Assembly: GCF_014701095.1 (NCBI RefSeq)
Contig: NZ_AP023439.1
Coordinates: forward strand, 2,468,001 to 2,532,000
Direction of reading: 5' to 3'
Length of the DNA stretch: 64,000 bases
Source of the DNA: Streptomyces tuirus
Lineage (GTDB): Bacteria > Actinomycetota > Actinomycetes > Streptomycetales > Streptomycetaceae
In this document: positions 17,053 through 24,247 of the stretch, one piece after another
Layout of the letters: each line of letters opens with the position of its first letter
How positions within the stretch are numbered: position 1 is the stretch's first letter
Program-made: the position numbers and the translations under genes
Notes under the pieces: model-generated
Databases searched by the model: none
What the model was told of the DNA's origin: nothing
What the model saw: only the letters and a program-made list of their open reading frames with translations

Positions 17053-19635
17053 GTGCCTGGCACAAACCTGACCCGCGAAGAGGCGCAGCGGCGGGCGCAG
17101 CTGCTCACCGTCGAGTCGTACGAGATCGAACTCGATCTCTCGGGCGCGCAGGAGGGCGGCACCTACCGGTCCGTGACCACGGTGCGCTTCGACGTGACGG
17201 ACGGCAACGGCGCGGAGTCGTTCATCGACCTGGTGGCGCCGGCCGTGCACGAGGTGACCCTGAACGGGGACTCCCTCGACCCGGCCGAGGTCTTCGCGGA
17301 CTCCCGTATCGCCCTGCCCGGCCTGCTCCGGGGCCGCAACATCCTCCGGGTCGTCGCCGACTGCGCGTACACCAACACCGGCGAGGGCCTGCACCGGTTC
17401 GTCGACCCGGTCGACGACCAGGCCTACCTCTACACCCAGTTCGAGGTCCCGGACGCCCGCCGGGTGTTCGCGAGCTTCGAGCAGCCGGACCTCAAGGCGA
17501 CCTTCCAGTTCACGGTGACGGCCCCCGAGGGCTGGACGGTCATCTCCAACTCCCCGACGCCCGAACCCCAGGGCAACGTCTGGGCCTTCGAGCCGACGCC
17601 GCGCATCTCGACGTACATCACGGCGCTGATCGTCGGCCCGTACCACTCGGTGCACAGCGTGTACGAGAAGGACGGCCAGTCCGTCCCGCTCGGCATCTAC
17701 TGCCGTCCCTCGCTCGCCGAGTACCTCGACTCGGACGCCATCTTCGAGGTGACCCGGCAGGGCTTCGAGTGGTTCCAGGAGAAGTTCGACTACGCGTACC
17801 CGTTCGAGAAGTACGACCAGCTGTTCGTGCCGGAGTTCAACGCGGGCGCGATGGAGAACGCGGGCGCGGTGACCATCCGTGACCAGTACGTGTTCCGCTC
17901 GAAGGTGACGGACGCGGCGTACGAGGTGCGCGCGGAGACCATCCTGCACGAGCTGGCCCACATGTGGTTCGGCGACCTCGTGACCATGGAGTGGTGGAAC
18001 GACCTGTGGCTGAACGAGTCGTTCGCCACGTACACGTCGATCGCCTGCCAGGCGGCCCACCCCGAGTCGCGCTGGCCGCACTCCTGGACCACGTTCGCCA
18101 ACTCCATGAAGACGTGGGCGTACCGCCAGGACCAGCTGCCGTCGACGCACCCGATCATGGCCGAGATCAACGACCTCGACGACGTGCTCGTCAACTTCGA
18201 CGGCATCACGTACGCCAAGGGCGCGAGCGTGCTCAAGCAGCTCGTCGCGTACGTCGGCGAGGACGAGTTCTTCCGGGGCGTGCAGGCGTACTTCAAGGCG
18301 CACGCGTTCGGCAACACGCGCCTGTCGGACCTGCTGGGCGCCCTGGAGGAGACCTCGGGGCGTGATCTGAAGTCGTGGTCGAAGGCCTGGCTGGAGACGG
18401 CCGGCATCAACGTGCTGCGCCCGGAGATCGAGACGGACGCCGACGGGGTCGTCACGTCCTTCGCCATCCGCCAGGAGGCCCCGCCCCTGCCGGCCGGCGC
18501 CAAGGGCGAGCCGACGCTGCGCCCGCACCGCATCGCCGTCGGTCTGTACGACCTCGACGAGGCGAGCGGCAAGGTGGTCCGCAAGGAGCGCATCGAGCTG
18601 GACGTGGACGGCGAGCTGACGGCCGTGCCGCAGCTGGTGGGGCAGCACCGCCGGGCCGTGATCCTGCTCAACGACGACGACCTGTCGTACGCGAAGGTCC
18701 GCCTGGACGAGCAGTCGCTGGCCTTCGTCACGGAGCACCTCGGCGACTTCGAGTCCTCCCTGCCGCGCGCCCTGTGCTGGGCGTCGGCCTGGGACATGAC
18801 GCGCGACGGCGAGCTGGCGGCCCGCGACTACCTGTCGCTGGTGCTGTCCGGCATCGGCAAGGAGTCGGACATCGGCGTGGTGCAGTCGCTCCACCGGCAG
18901 GTGAAGCTGGCGATCGACCTGTACGCCGACCCGGCCGCCCGCGAGGCGCTGCTGGCCCGCTGGACCGACGCGACGCTGGCGCACCTGCGGGCGGCGGCGC
19001 CGGGCAGCGACCACCAGCTGGCGTGGGCGCGCGCGTTCGCGGCGACGGCCCGCACGCCGGAGCAGCTCGATCTGCTGGAGGCGCTGCTGGACGGTTCGCA
19101 GACGATCGAGGGCCTGGCCGTCGACACGGAGCTGCGGTGGGCGTTCGTGCAGCGGCTCGCCGCGGTCGGCCGGTTCGACGAGGCGGAGATCGCGGGCGAG
19201 TACGAGCGTGACCGCACGGCCGCGGGTGAGCGCCACGCGACCACGGCCCGGGCGGCCCGTCCGACGGCGGAGGCCAAGGCGGAGGCGTGGGCGTCGGTCG
19301 TCGAGTCCGACAAGCTGCCGAACGCCGTGCAGGAGGCGGTCATCGCCGGCTTCGTCCAGACCGACCAGCGTGAGGTGCTCGCCCCGTACGCGGAGCGGTA
19401 CTTCGAGGTGGTCAAGGACATCTGGGAGTCCCGCTCCCACGAGATGGCCCAGCAGATCGCCGTCGGCCTCTACCCGACCGTGCAGGTCTCCCAGGAGACC
19501 CTGGACCGGACGGACGCCTGGCTGGCCTCCGCCGAGCCGACCGCGGCCCTGCGCCGTCTGGTCTCGGAGTCCCGTGCCGGTGTGGAGCGCGCCCTGCGGG
19601 CCCAGCGGGCGGACGCGGCGGCCGCCGGGGAGTAG
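17053..19635 (+). CDS. pepN: Aminopeptidase N (M1 zinc metallopeptidase)
   Basis: 860 residues from GTG 17053. It removes N-terminal residues from peptides in the cytoplasm; no signal peptide is present. GAMEN exopeptidase motif is at residues 265-269 and HELAH zinc motif at 299-303, with catalytic Glu300 and the third zinc ligand Glu322 in NESFA, 18 residues on. The C-terminal half is the helical ERAP1-type domain usual for actinobacterial PepN (about 850-860 residues). It stands alone between two terminators, upstream of a convergent exporter gene. Confidence 0.96.
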   Translation: MPGTNLTREEAQRRAQLLTVESYEIELDLSGAQEGGTYRSVTTVRFDVTDGNGAESFIDLVAPAVHEVTLNGDSLDPAEVFADSRIALPGLLRGRNILRVVADCAYTNTGEGLHRFVDPVDDQAYLYTQFEVPDARRVFASFEQPDLKATFQFTVTAPEGWTVISNSPTPEPQGNVWAFEPTPRISTYITALIVGPYHSVHSVYEKDGQSVPLGIYCRPSLAEYLDSDAIFEVTRQGFEWFQEKFDYAYPFEKYDQLFVPEFNAGAMENAGAVTIRDQYVFRSKVTDAAYEVRAETILHELAHMWFGDLVTMEWWNDLWLNESFATYTSIACQAAHPESRWPHSWTTFANSMKTWAYRQDQLPSTHPIMAEINDLDDVLVNFDGITYAKGASVLKQLVAYVGEDEFFRGVQAYFKAHAFGNTRLSDLLGALEETSGRDLKSWSKAWLETAGINVLRPEIETDADGVVTSFAIRQEAPPLPAGAKGEPTLRPHRIAVGLYDLDEASGKVVRKERIELDVDGELTAVPQLVGQHRRAVILLNDDDLSYAKVRLDEQSLAFVTEHLGDFESSLPRALCWASAWDMTRDGELAARDYLSLVLSGIGKESDIGVVQSLHRQVKLAIDLYADPAAREALLARWTDATLAHLRAAAPGSDHQLAWARAFAATARTPEQLDLLEALLDGSQTIEGLAVDTELRWAFVQRLAAVGRFDEAEIAGEYERDRTAAGERHATTARAARPTAEAKAEAWASVVESDKLPNAVQEAVIAGFVQTDQREVLAPYAERYFEVVKDIWESRSHEMAQQIAVGLYPTVQVSQETLDRTDAWLASAEPTAALRRLVSESRAGVERALRAQRADAAAAGE

Positions 19636-19657
19636 CCCGGCTGCTTAGCGGCCCGCG

Positions 19658-19691
19658 GAAGGGGCGTCCGGCCTGTGCCGGACGCCCCTTC
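19658..19691. terminator. Bidirectional terminator between pepN and EamA gene
   Basis: GAAGGGGCGTCCGGC (19658-19672) pairs perfectly over 15 bp with 19677-19691 around a CTGT loop. It lies between convergent genes, 23 bp after the pepN stop. Confidence 0.85.
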
Positions 19692-19719
19692 GTCCGTCCT
19701 CGGCCCGGCGGTATCAGGC

Positions 19720-20655
19720 CTACCGCCGGGGCGCCCCGGCGCGCAGGTCCTTCGGCTCGGCGGCGGCGTTCCTCCCGGTGACGCCGGCGGTGCGCGCCGG
19801 CCGGGCGACGAACTGCCCCGCCACGGTCGCCCCGAGCGCCAGCCCCATGCCGACCAGTTGCACCGGCGTCAGCGCCTGCCCGAGCGCCGCCCAGCCGACG
19901 ACGGCCGCGGTCAGCGGGGAGAGCGGGCCGAGGAAGGTGACCTGGGTGGCGGTCATGCGGCCGATGCCGCGGAACCACAGCCAGTACGCGACGGCCGTGT
20001 TCGCGACGGCGAGGTAGAGGTAGCCGCCGGCCGCCCGGCCGTCCAGCGCCGGAGGGGCGCCCTCGGCCAGGAAGGCGAGCGGCGCGATGAGCAGGCCGCC
20101 CGCGGTGAGCTGCCAGCCGGTCAGTGCCAGCGGCCCGACCCCCTCGGGGCGGCCCCAGCGCTGGGTGAGCACGGTGCCGGTCGACATCGACGCCGTGGAG
20201 GCCACGGCCGCCAGCAGGCCGAGCGTGTCCAGCGCCCCGGCCGCCCGCAGGACGACGAGGCTGACGCCGAACGCGGCCACGGCCCCGGTCACCAGCGTGC
20301 GCGCCGACGGCCGCTGCCCGAGCAGCAGCGCCGAGAGGCCGGCCACGAACAGCGGACCGGCGGAGCCGACGACCGCCGCCAGACCGCCGGGCAGCCGGTA
20401 CGCGGAGAGGAACAGCAGCGGGAAGAAGGCGCCGATGTTCAGCGCGCCGAGCACCACCGCCTTCCACCACCAGGCACCGCGCGGCAGCACCCGGGCGAGG
20501 GCGAGCAGCAGCAGACCGGCGGGCAGGGCGCGCACCAGGGCGGTGAACAGGGGGCGGTCGGGCGGGAGGAACTCGGTGGTGACCGCGTAGGTCGTGCCCC
20601 AGGAGACGGGCGCGAGGGCGGTGAGGGTGATGAGGGCCGGGCGGGAGAGGGCCAT
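19720..20655 (-). CDS. EamA/DMT-family transporter
   Basis: 311 residues from ATG 20655, with AAGGG eight bases upstream; a longer frame to 20706 would run through the operator. Ten hydrophobic segments can be followed in two EamA repeats of five (first repeat from TLTALAPVSWGTTYAVTTEF, second from LGLLAAVASTASMSTGTVLT). Members export amino acids, metabolites or drugs. The C-terminal tail is short and charged. The divergent MarR-type regulator and the palindromic site between them suggest that this exporter is induced by its substrate or by a toxic small molecule. Confidence 0.9.
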   Translation of the reverse strand: MALSRPALITLTALAPVSWGTTYAVTTEFLPPDRPLFTALVRALPAGLLLLALARVLPRGAWWWKAVVLGALNIGAFFPLLFLSAYRLPGGLAAVVGSAGPLFVAGLSALLLGQRPSARTLVTGAVAAFGVSLVVLRAAGALDTLGLLAAVASTASMSTGTVLTQRWGRPEGVGPLALTGWQLTAGGLLIAPLAFLAEGAPPALDGRAAGGYLYLAVANTAVAYWLWFRGIGRMTATQVTFLGPLSPLTAAVVGWAALGQALTPVQLVGMGLALGATVAGQFVARPARTAGVTGRNAAAEPKDLRAGAPRR

Positions 20656-20683
20656 GGAGGACACCCTTCGGAGTAGGTCAGCA

Positions 20684-20726
20684 GAAAGTAGCTTACCGCT
20701 AAGCAACTTTCGTTCAAGCTACTTTC
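20684..20726. promoter_or_regulatory. MarR-type operator in the divergent promoter region
   Basis: GAAAGTAGCTTA (20684-20695) and TAAGCAACTTTC (20700-20711) form an inverted repeat with 11 of 12 matches around CCGC. A third half-site AAGCTACTTTC follows at 20716-20726 in the same orientation as the right arm. It overlaps the expected promoters of both the exporter (start 20655) and the MarR gene (start 20762). Confidence 0.75.
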
Positions 20727-20761
20727 TTGCGGGGGACCGAGAAGCGGCTGATACTCGGGCC

Positions 20762-21274
20762 ATGAGCGAACGCCCCGAGCAGCGCAAGGACCCCGTCGAC
20801 GCGATCATCGACCAGTGGGCGACGGCCCGGCCCGACCTCGACACCACCGCCATGGAGGTCTTCGGCCGGATCAACCGGCTCTCCCACGCGATCGGGGAGC
20901 GGGTGGGGCAGGCGTACGCGAAGTTCGGCATCTCCCGCGGGGAGTTCGACGTCCTGGCGACCCTGCGCCGCTCCGGCGAGCCCTACACGCTCTCCCCCCG
21001 GCAGCTCTCCGCGACGCTGATGCTCACCACCGGCGGTATGACGGGGCGCCTGGACAAGCTGGAGCGGGCGGGTCTGCTGCGCCGCTCCCCCGATCCGCAC
21101 GACCGGCGCGGGCTGCACGTCACGCTCACCGACGAGGGACTCGGACTGGTCGACGAGGCGGTCGGGGCGGGGCTGGCGGTGCAGACGGAGGCGCTCTCCG
21201 CCCTGGGCGCGCAGCGGGCCGGGCAGCTCGCCGACCTGCTGCGGGACCTGCTGGCGGGCACGGACCGGCCCTGA
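20762..21274 (+). CDS. MarR-family transcriptional regulator
   Basis: 170 residues from ATG 20762; longer frames would begin inside the neighbouring transporter gene. The winged helix covers about residues 50-125: FDVLATLRRSGEPYTLSPRQ, then the recognition helix TTGGMTGRLDKLERAGLL and the wing DPHDRRGLHVTLT, with DRR and GL characteristic of MarR. It probably acts as a dimeric repressor of itself and the divergent EamA exporter through the site at 20684-20726. The ligand is unknown. Confidence 0.92.
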   Translation: MSERPEQRKDPVDAIIDQWATARPDLDTTAMEVFGRINRLSHAIGERVGQAYAKFGISRGEFDVLATLRRSGEPYTLSPRQLSATLMLTTGGMTGRLDKLERAGLLRRSPDPHDRRGLHVTLTDEGLGLVDEAVGAGLAVQTEALSALGAQRAGQLADLLRDLLAGTDRP

Positions 21275-21280
21275 CATGGC

Positions 21281-21315
21281 GAGGGCGCCGCCGCGGTCAT
21301 CGCGACGGCGCCCTC
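21281..21315. terminator. Bidirectional terminator between marR gene and small membrane protein gene
   Basis: GAGGGCGCCG (21281-21290) pairs perfectly with CGGCGCCCTC (21306-21315), with a further CGCG/CGCG pairing inside. It lies between convergent genes. Confidence 0.75.
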
Positions 21316-21330
21316 GATGAGGAACGCGGG

Positions 21331-21618
21331 TCAGGCCTTGGCTTCGCTCTTCGCGTCGGCCTTGGTGGTGACGTTGGAGCTGGTCGGGTCCTTCTTCTGG
21401 TGCGTCTTGTCCGCGATCGTCACCAGAACGTGGATGACCAGGTAGAGCACGATGGGGGCCGCGACGAAGAGGCCCAGCGTCTCGATGACGCTCAGGCCCT
21501 GACCGGGGTCGTCACCGTCGTCGCGGGTGAGCGCGCTCGCGGGGGACGACATGAGCAGCATCATCAGCGTCGTACCGGCTGCCAGGGCGCCGGCGCGCAG
21601 GGCGTTCTTCTTGTCCAC
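21331..21618 (-). CDS. Small membrane protein, 95 aa
   Basis: Starts at GTG 21618. Hydrophobic residues about 8-29 end in SPASALT and look like a signal peptide or first membrane helix; a second helix spans about 46-67 (TLGLFVAAPIVLYLVIHVLVTI). The tail is charged and lysine-rich (KTHQKKD, KADAKSEAKA), so it is probably cytoplasmic. Conserved-looking but of unknown function. It sits alone downstream of malQ on the same strand, 63 bp away. Confidence 0.75.
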   Translation of the reverse strand: MDKKNALRAGALAAGTTLMMLLMSSPASALTRDDGDDPGQGLSVIETLGLFVAAPIVLYLVIHVLVTIADKTHQKKDPTSSNVTTKADAKSEAKA

Positions 21619-21681
21619 GGTGTCAAAATATCCAACGCCGACCGGGGGCGCGCGCCCGGGGTGCCGTAAGAGCCCCGGACC

Positions 21682-23766
21682 TCATGCGCCGCCCTCCCTG
21701 AGCACCTCCATCAGCGCGTGCAGCCGCGGTGAGGCCGCCAGGTCCTCCAGGGTCACCGGCCGCCCCTGCGCGTCCGCGATCGGCAGGCGCCAGTTCGGGT
21801 ACTGGTCCCATGTCCCCGGCAGGTTCTGCGGGCGGCGGTCGCCGACGCCGTCCGGCAGCCAGACGCCGACCATGCGGGCCGGGGTGCGCAGCAGGAAGCG
21901 GTGGACGGCCTGGATCTGGGCCTCCTCCGACGAGGTGTCACCGCCGCCGCCCGTGCCGTGCAGCAGGCCGAGCCGGGAGAGCAGGGCGAGCCACTCCCCG
22001 GCGTCGGCGGCGGCCTCGGCGCGCTCATCCTCCAGGGGCCGGGTCAGCAGGCCCAGGCCGTCGCGCAGCTCGACGTGCTCACCGGTGAGGCGGGCGGCGG
22101 TGGAGGGCAGGTCGTGGGTGGTGGCGGTGGCCAGGCAGTCGGCGCGCCAGCCGTCGGGAGGCAGGGGGCGGCCGTCGCCGTCCCAGTCGCGCTCGAACCA
22201 CAGCACGGAGGTGCCCAGCACGCCGCGTTCGCGCAGCGCCTCGCGCACGCCCGGCTCCACGGTGCCGAGGTCCTCGCCGATGACCGGCGCCCCGGCCCGG
22301 GAGGCCTCCAGGACGAGGACGGCGAGCATGGCCTCGGCGTCGTAGCGGACGTAGGTGCCCTCGGTGGGCGGGTGGCCCTGCGGGACCCACCAGAGGCGGA
22401 ACAGGCCCATGACGTGGTCGATGCGCAGGGCTCCGGCGTAGCGGAACAGGGCGCGCAGCAGGTCGCGGAACGGGGCGTAGCCGGATGCGGCGAGGCGGTC
22501 GGGGCGCCAGGGCGGCAGGCCCCAGTCCTGGCCGCGGGCGTTGAAGGCGTCCGGCGGGGCGCCGACCGACATGCCGGCGGCGAAGTGCTCCTGCTGCGCC
22601 CAGGCGTCGGCGCCGGCGGGGTGCACGCCGACCGCGAGGTCGTGCACGATCCCGACGGGCATCCCGGCCTCGGTCCCGGCGCGCTGCGCGGCGGTGAGCT
22701 GGGTGTCGGTGAGCCAGGCGAGCCGGGACCAGAAGTCGACCCGGTCCATGAGGCCGTTGCGGGCCCGGGCCGTCTCGGCCGACCGCGGATCGCGCAGGCC
22801 CGTCGGCCAGCGGTGCCAGTCGGAGCCGTGCACCTCGGCGAGGGCGCACCAGGTGGCGTGGTCCTCCAGGGCCTGGCCCTGCTCGGCGAGGAAGTCGCAG
22901 TAGGCGGCGCGCCGGCCGGGACCGAGGGGGACCTCGCCGACCAGCTCCAGCGCCTCCCGCTTGAGCTCCCACACGGCGTCCCGGTCGATCAACGCGCCCT
23001 TGTGCAGCACCGCTTCGCGCAGTCGGCCCGCTCTGTCCAGCAGGGCGCGCAGGCGTTCGGGGTCGTCGACGTACGCGGCTTCCGGGATGTCCTCGACGCG
23101 CAGGTGCACGGGGTCGGGGAAGCGGCGGGAGGAGGGGCGGTACGGGGAGGGGTCGGTGGGGGCTCCGGGCACGGCCGCGTGCAGCGGGTTGACCTGGACG
23201 AATCCGGCGCCGAGGGACCGCCCGGCCCAGCCGGCCAGCTCGGCGAGGTCACCGAGGTCGCCCATGCCCCAGGAGCGGCGGGACAGCAGGGAGTAGAGCT
23301 GGACGAGGAGTCCGTGGGTGCGTCCCGCGGGGGTGGGCAGGCGAGGCGGGGCGATGATCAGGTGGGCGGTGGCCGTGCGGCCGACGGGGGTGGTGGCGGT
23401 CAGCCGGTGCACGCCGGGCGGGAGGCCGTCGGCGCCGGCGCGGCTCTCGCCCTGCTCGGTGTCGATCCGCAGCCGGGTCCCCTCGGGGAGCGCCGCCAGG
23501 GCGGCCGGGGGGCTGCCGCTCCAGCCGACGACGGTCGGGGGCAGCAGCCGTTCGCCCAGTTCCCTCTCGCGGGCCGCGAGCGCGGCGCGGATCGCGCCGG
23601 GCGTGCTCGCGTCCACGCCGAGGGCGGCCAGGGTCATGGTGACCGCGGTGGCCGAGGCCGCGACCGAGCGGTCCGGGGACGGACTGTAGGAAGTGGCGAC
23701 GCCGTGCAGAACGGCGAGGCGGGACAGTTCCTCGGAGGGCGGGTCGGCCGGCCGGGGTGCGGTCAT
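21682..23766 (-). CDS. malQ: 4-alpha-glucanotransferase (amylomaltase, GH77)
   Basis: 694 residues from ATG 23766. It transfers alpha-1,4-glucan chains between maltodextrins (disproportionation) in the cytoplasm. GH77 blocks are intact: RIDHVMGLFRLWWVP with the nucleophile Asp, GEDLGTV with the general acid Glu, THDLPS with the third carboxylate, and the C-terminal GTWDQYPNWRLP. An N-terminal extension of about 150 residues before YSLLSRRSWGMGDLGDL is a beta domain seen in actinobacterial MalQ. The ATG directly follows the TAG of the small upstream gene, so its translation is probably coupled to that gene. Confidence 0.95.
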   Translation of the reverse strand: MTAPRPADPPSEELSRLAVLHGVATSYSPSPDRSVAASATAVTMTLAALGVDASTPGAIRAALAARERELGERLLPPTVVGWSGSPPAALAALPEGTRLRIDTEQGESRAGADGLPPGVHRLTATTPVGRTATAHLIIAPPRLPTPAGRTHGLLVQLYSLLSRRSWGMGDLGDLAELAGWAGRSLGAGFVQVNPLHAAVPGAPTDPSPYRPSSRRFPDPVHLRVEDIPEAAYVDDPERLRALLDRAGRLREAVLHKGALIDRDAVWELKREALELVGEVPLGPGRRAAYCDFLAEQGQALEDHATWCALAEVHGSDWHRWPTGLRDPRSAETARARNGLMDRVDFWSRLAWLTDTQLTAAQRAGTEAGMPVGIVHDLAVGVHPAGADAWAQQEHFAAGMSVGAPPDAFNARGQDWGLPPWRPDRLAASGYAPFRDLLRALFRYAGALRIDHVMGLFRLWWVPQGHPPTEGTYVRYDAEAMLAVLVLEASRAGAPVIGEDLGTVEPGVREALRERGVLGTSVLWFERDWDGDGRPLPPDGWRADCLATATTHDLPSTAARLTGEHVELRDGLGLLTRPLEDERAEAAADAGEWLALLSRLGLLHGTGGGGDTSSEEAQIQAVHRFLLRTPARMVGVWLPDGVGDRRPQNLPGTWDQYPNWRLPIADAQGRPVTLEDLAASPRLHALMEVLREGGA

Positions 23767-24024
23767 CTACATCCTCGAGTGGTCCGGGACGAAGGCCGGG
23801 GGCTCGCTGGTCAGGGGAGCGGCTTCGGCGAGCGGCGGCTCGCTGGTGAGGGGCTCGGCGTCGGGCAGCGGGGGCTCGCTGGTCAGCGGCAGTTCGGTGT
23901 GGGTGCTCTCGGAGCTGAAGACGCAGTAGCGGGGGTCGGCGTAGTGGGGGTCGTCGAGGTCGGCGGACGGGTCCGCCACGGGTTTGGACGGGGCCGGGAG
24001 CGGAAGGAAAGTCATCGCAGCCAC
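23767..24024 (-). CDS. Small Pro-rich repeat protein coupled to malQ, 85 aa
   Basis: Starts at GTG 24024, which has AAAGGAGG five bases upstream; ATG 24015 is an alternative. The stop TAG (23769-23767) abuts the malQ ATG with no spacer. The protein has an N-terminal part with one cysteine (DPRYCVFSS) and a C-terminal half made of three copies of PLTSEPP separated by acidic/alanine linkers (PLPDAE, PLAEAA). No membrane segment and no known domain. It may be a leader whose translation sets malQ expression, or a small peptide product in its own right; I do not recognise it. Confidence 0.6.
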   Translation of the reverse strand: MAAMTFLPLPAPSKPVADPSADLDDPHYADPRYCVFSSESTHTELPLTSEPPLPDAEPLTSEPPLAEAAPLTSEPPAFVPDHSRM

Positions 24025-24247
24025 GGGGGCCTCCTTTTCGGGTACGGCTTTCAACGGGTCATCGCAGCCCTACCCAGTCGGCGCGAAGGCAGACGCCCCG
24101 GGCCCAACATCGTGCTTCTGGTCACATTCCGCTTCCCTCCACACACTCAAGATTCCGGCATTTCACCCACACCGGCCACTCTCGTTGACACGTTCACCGG
24201 GCGGGTGGTGGGCTCGTCGTGCCGGTCGGACGCACCTGGAGGGGCCT

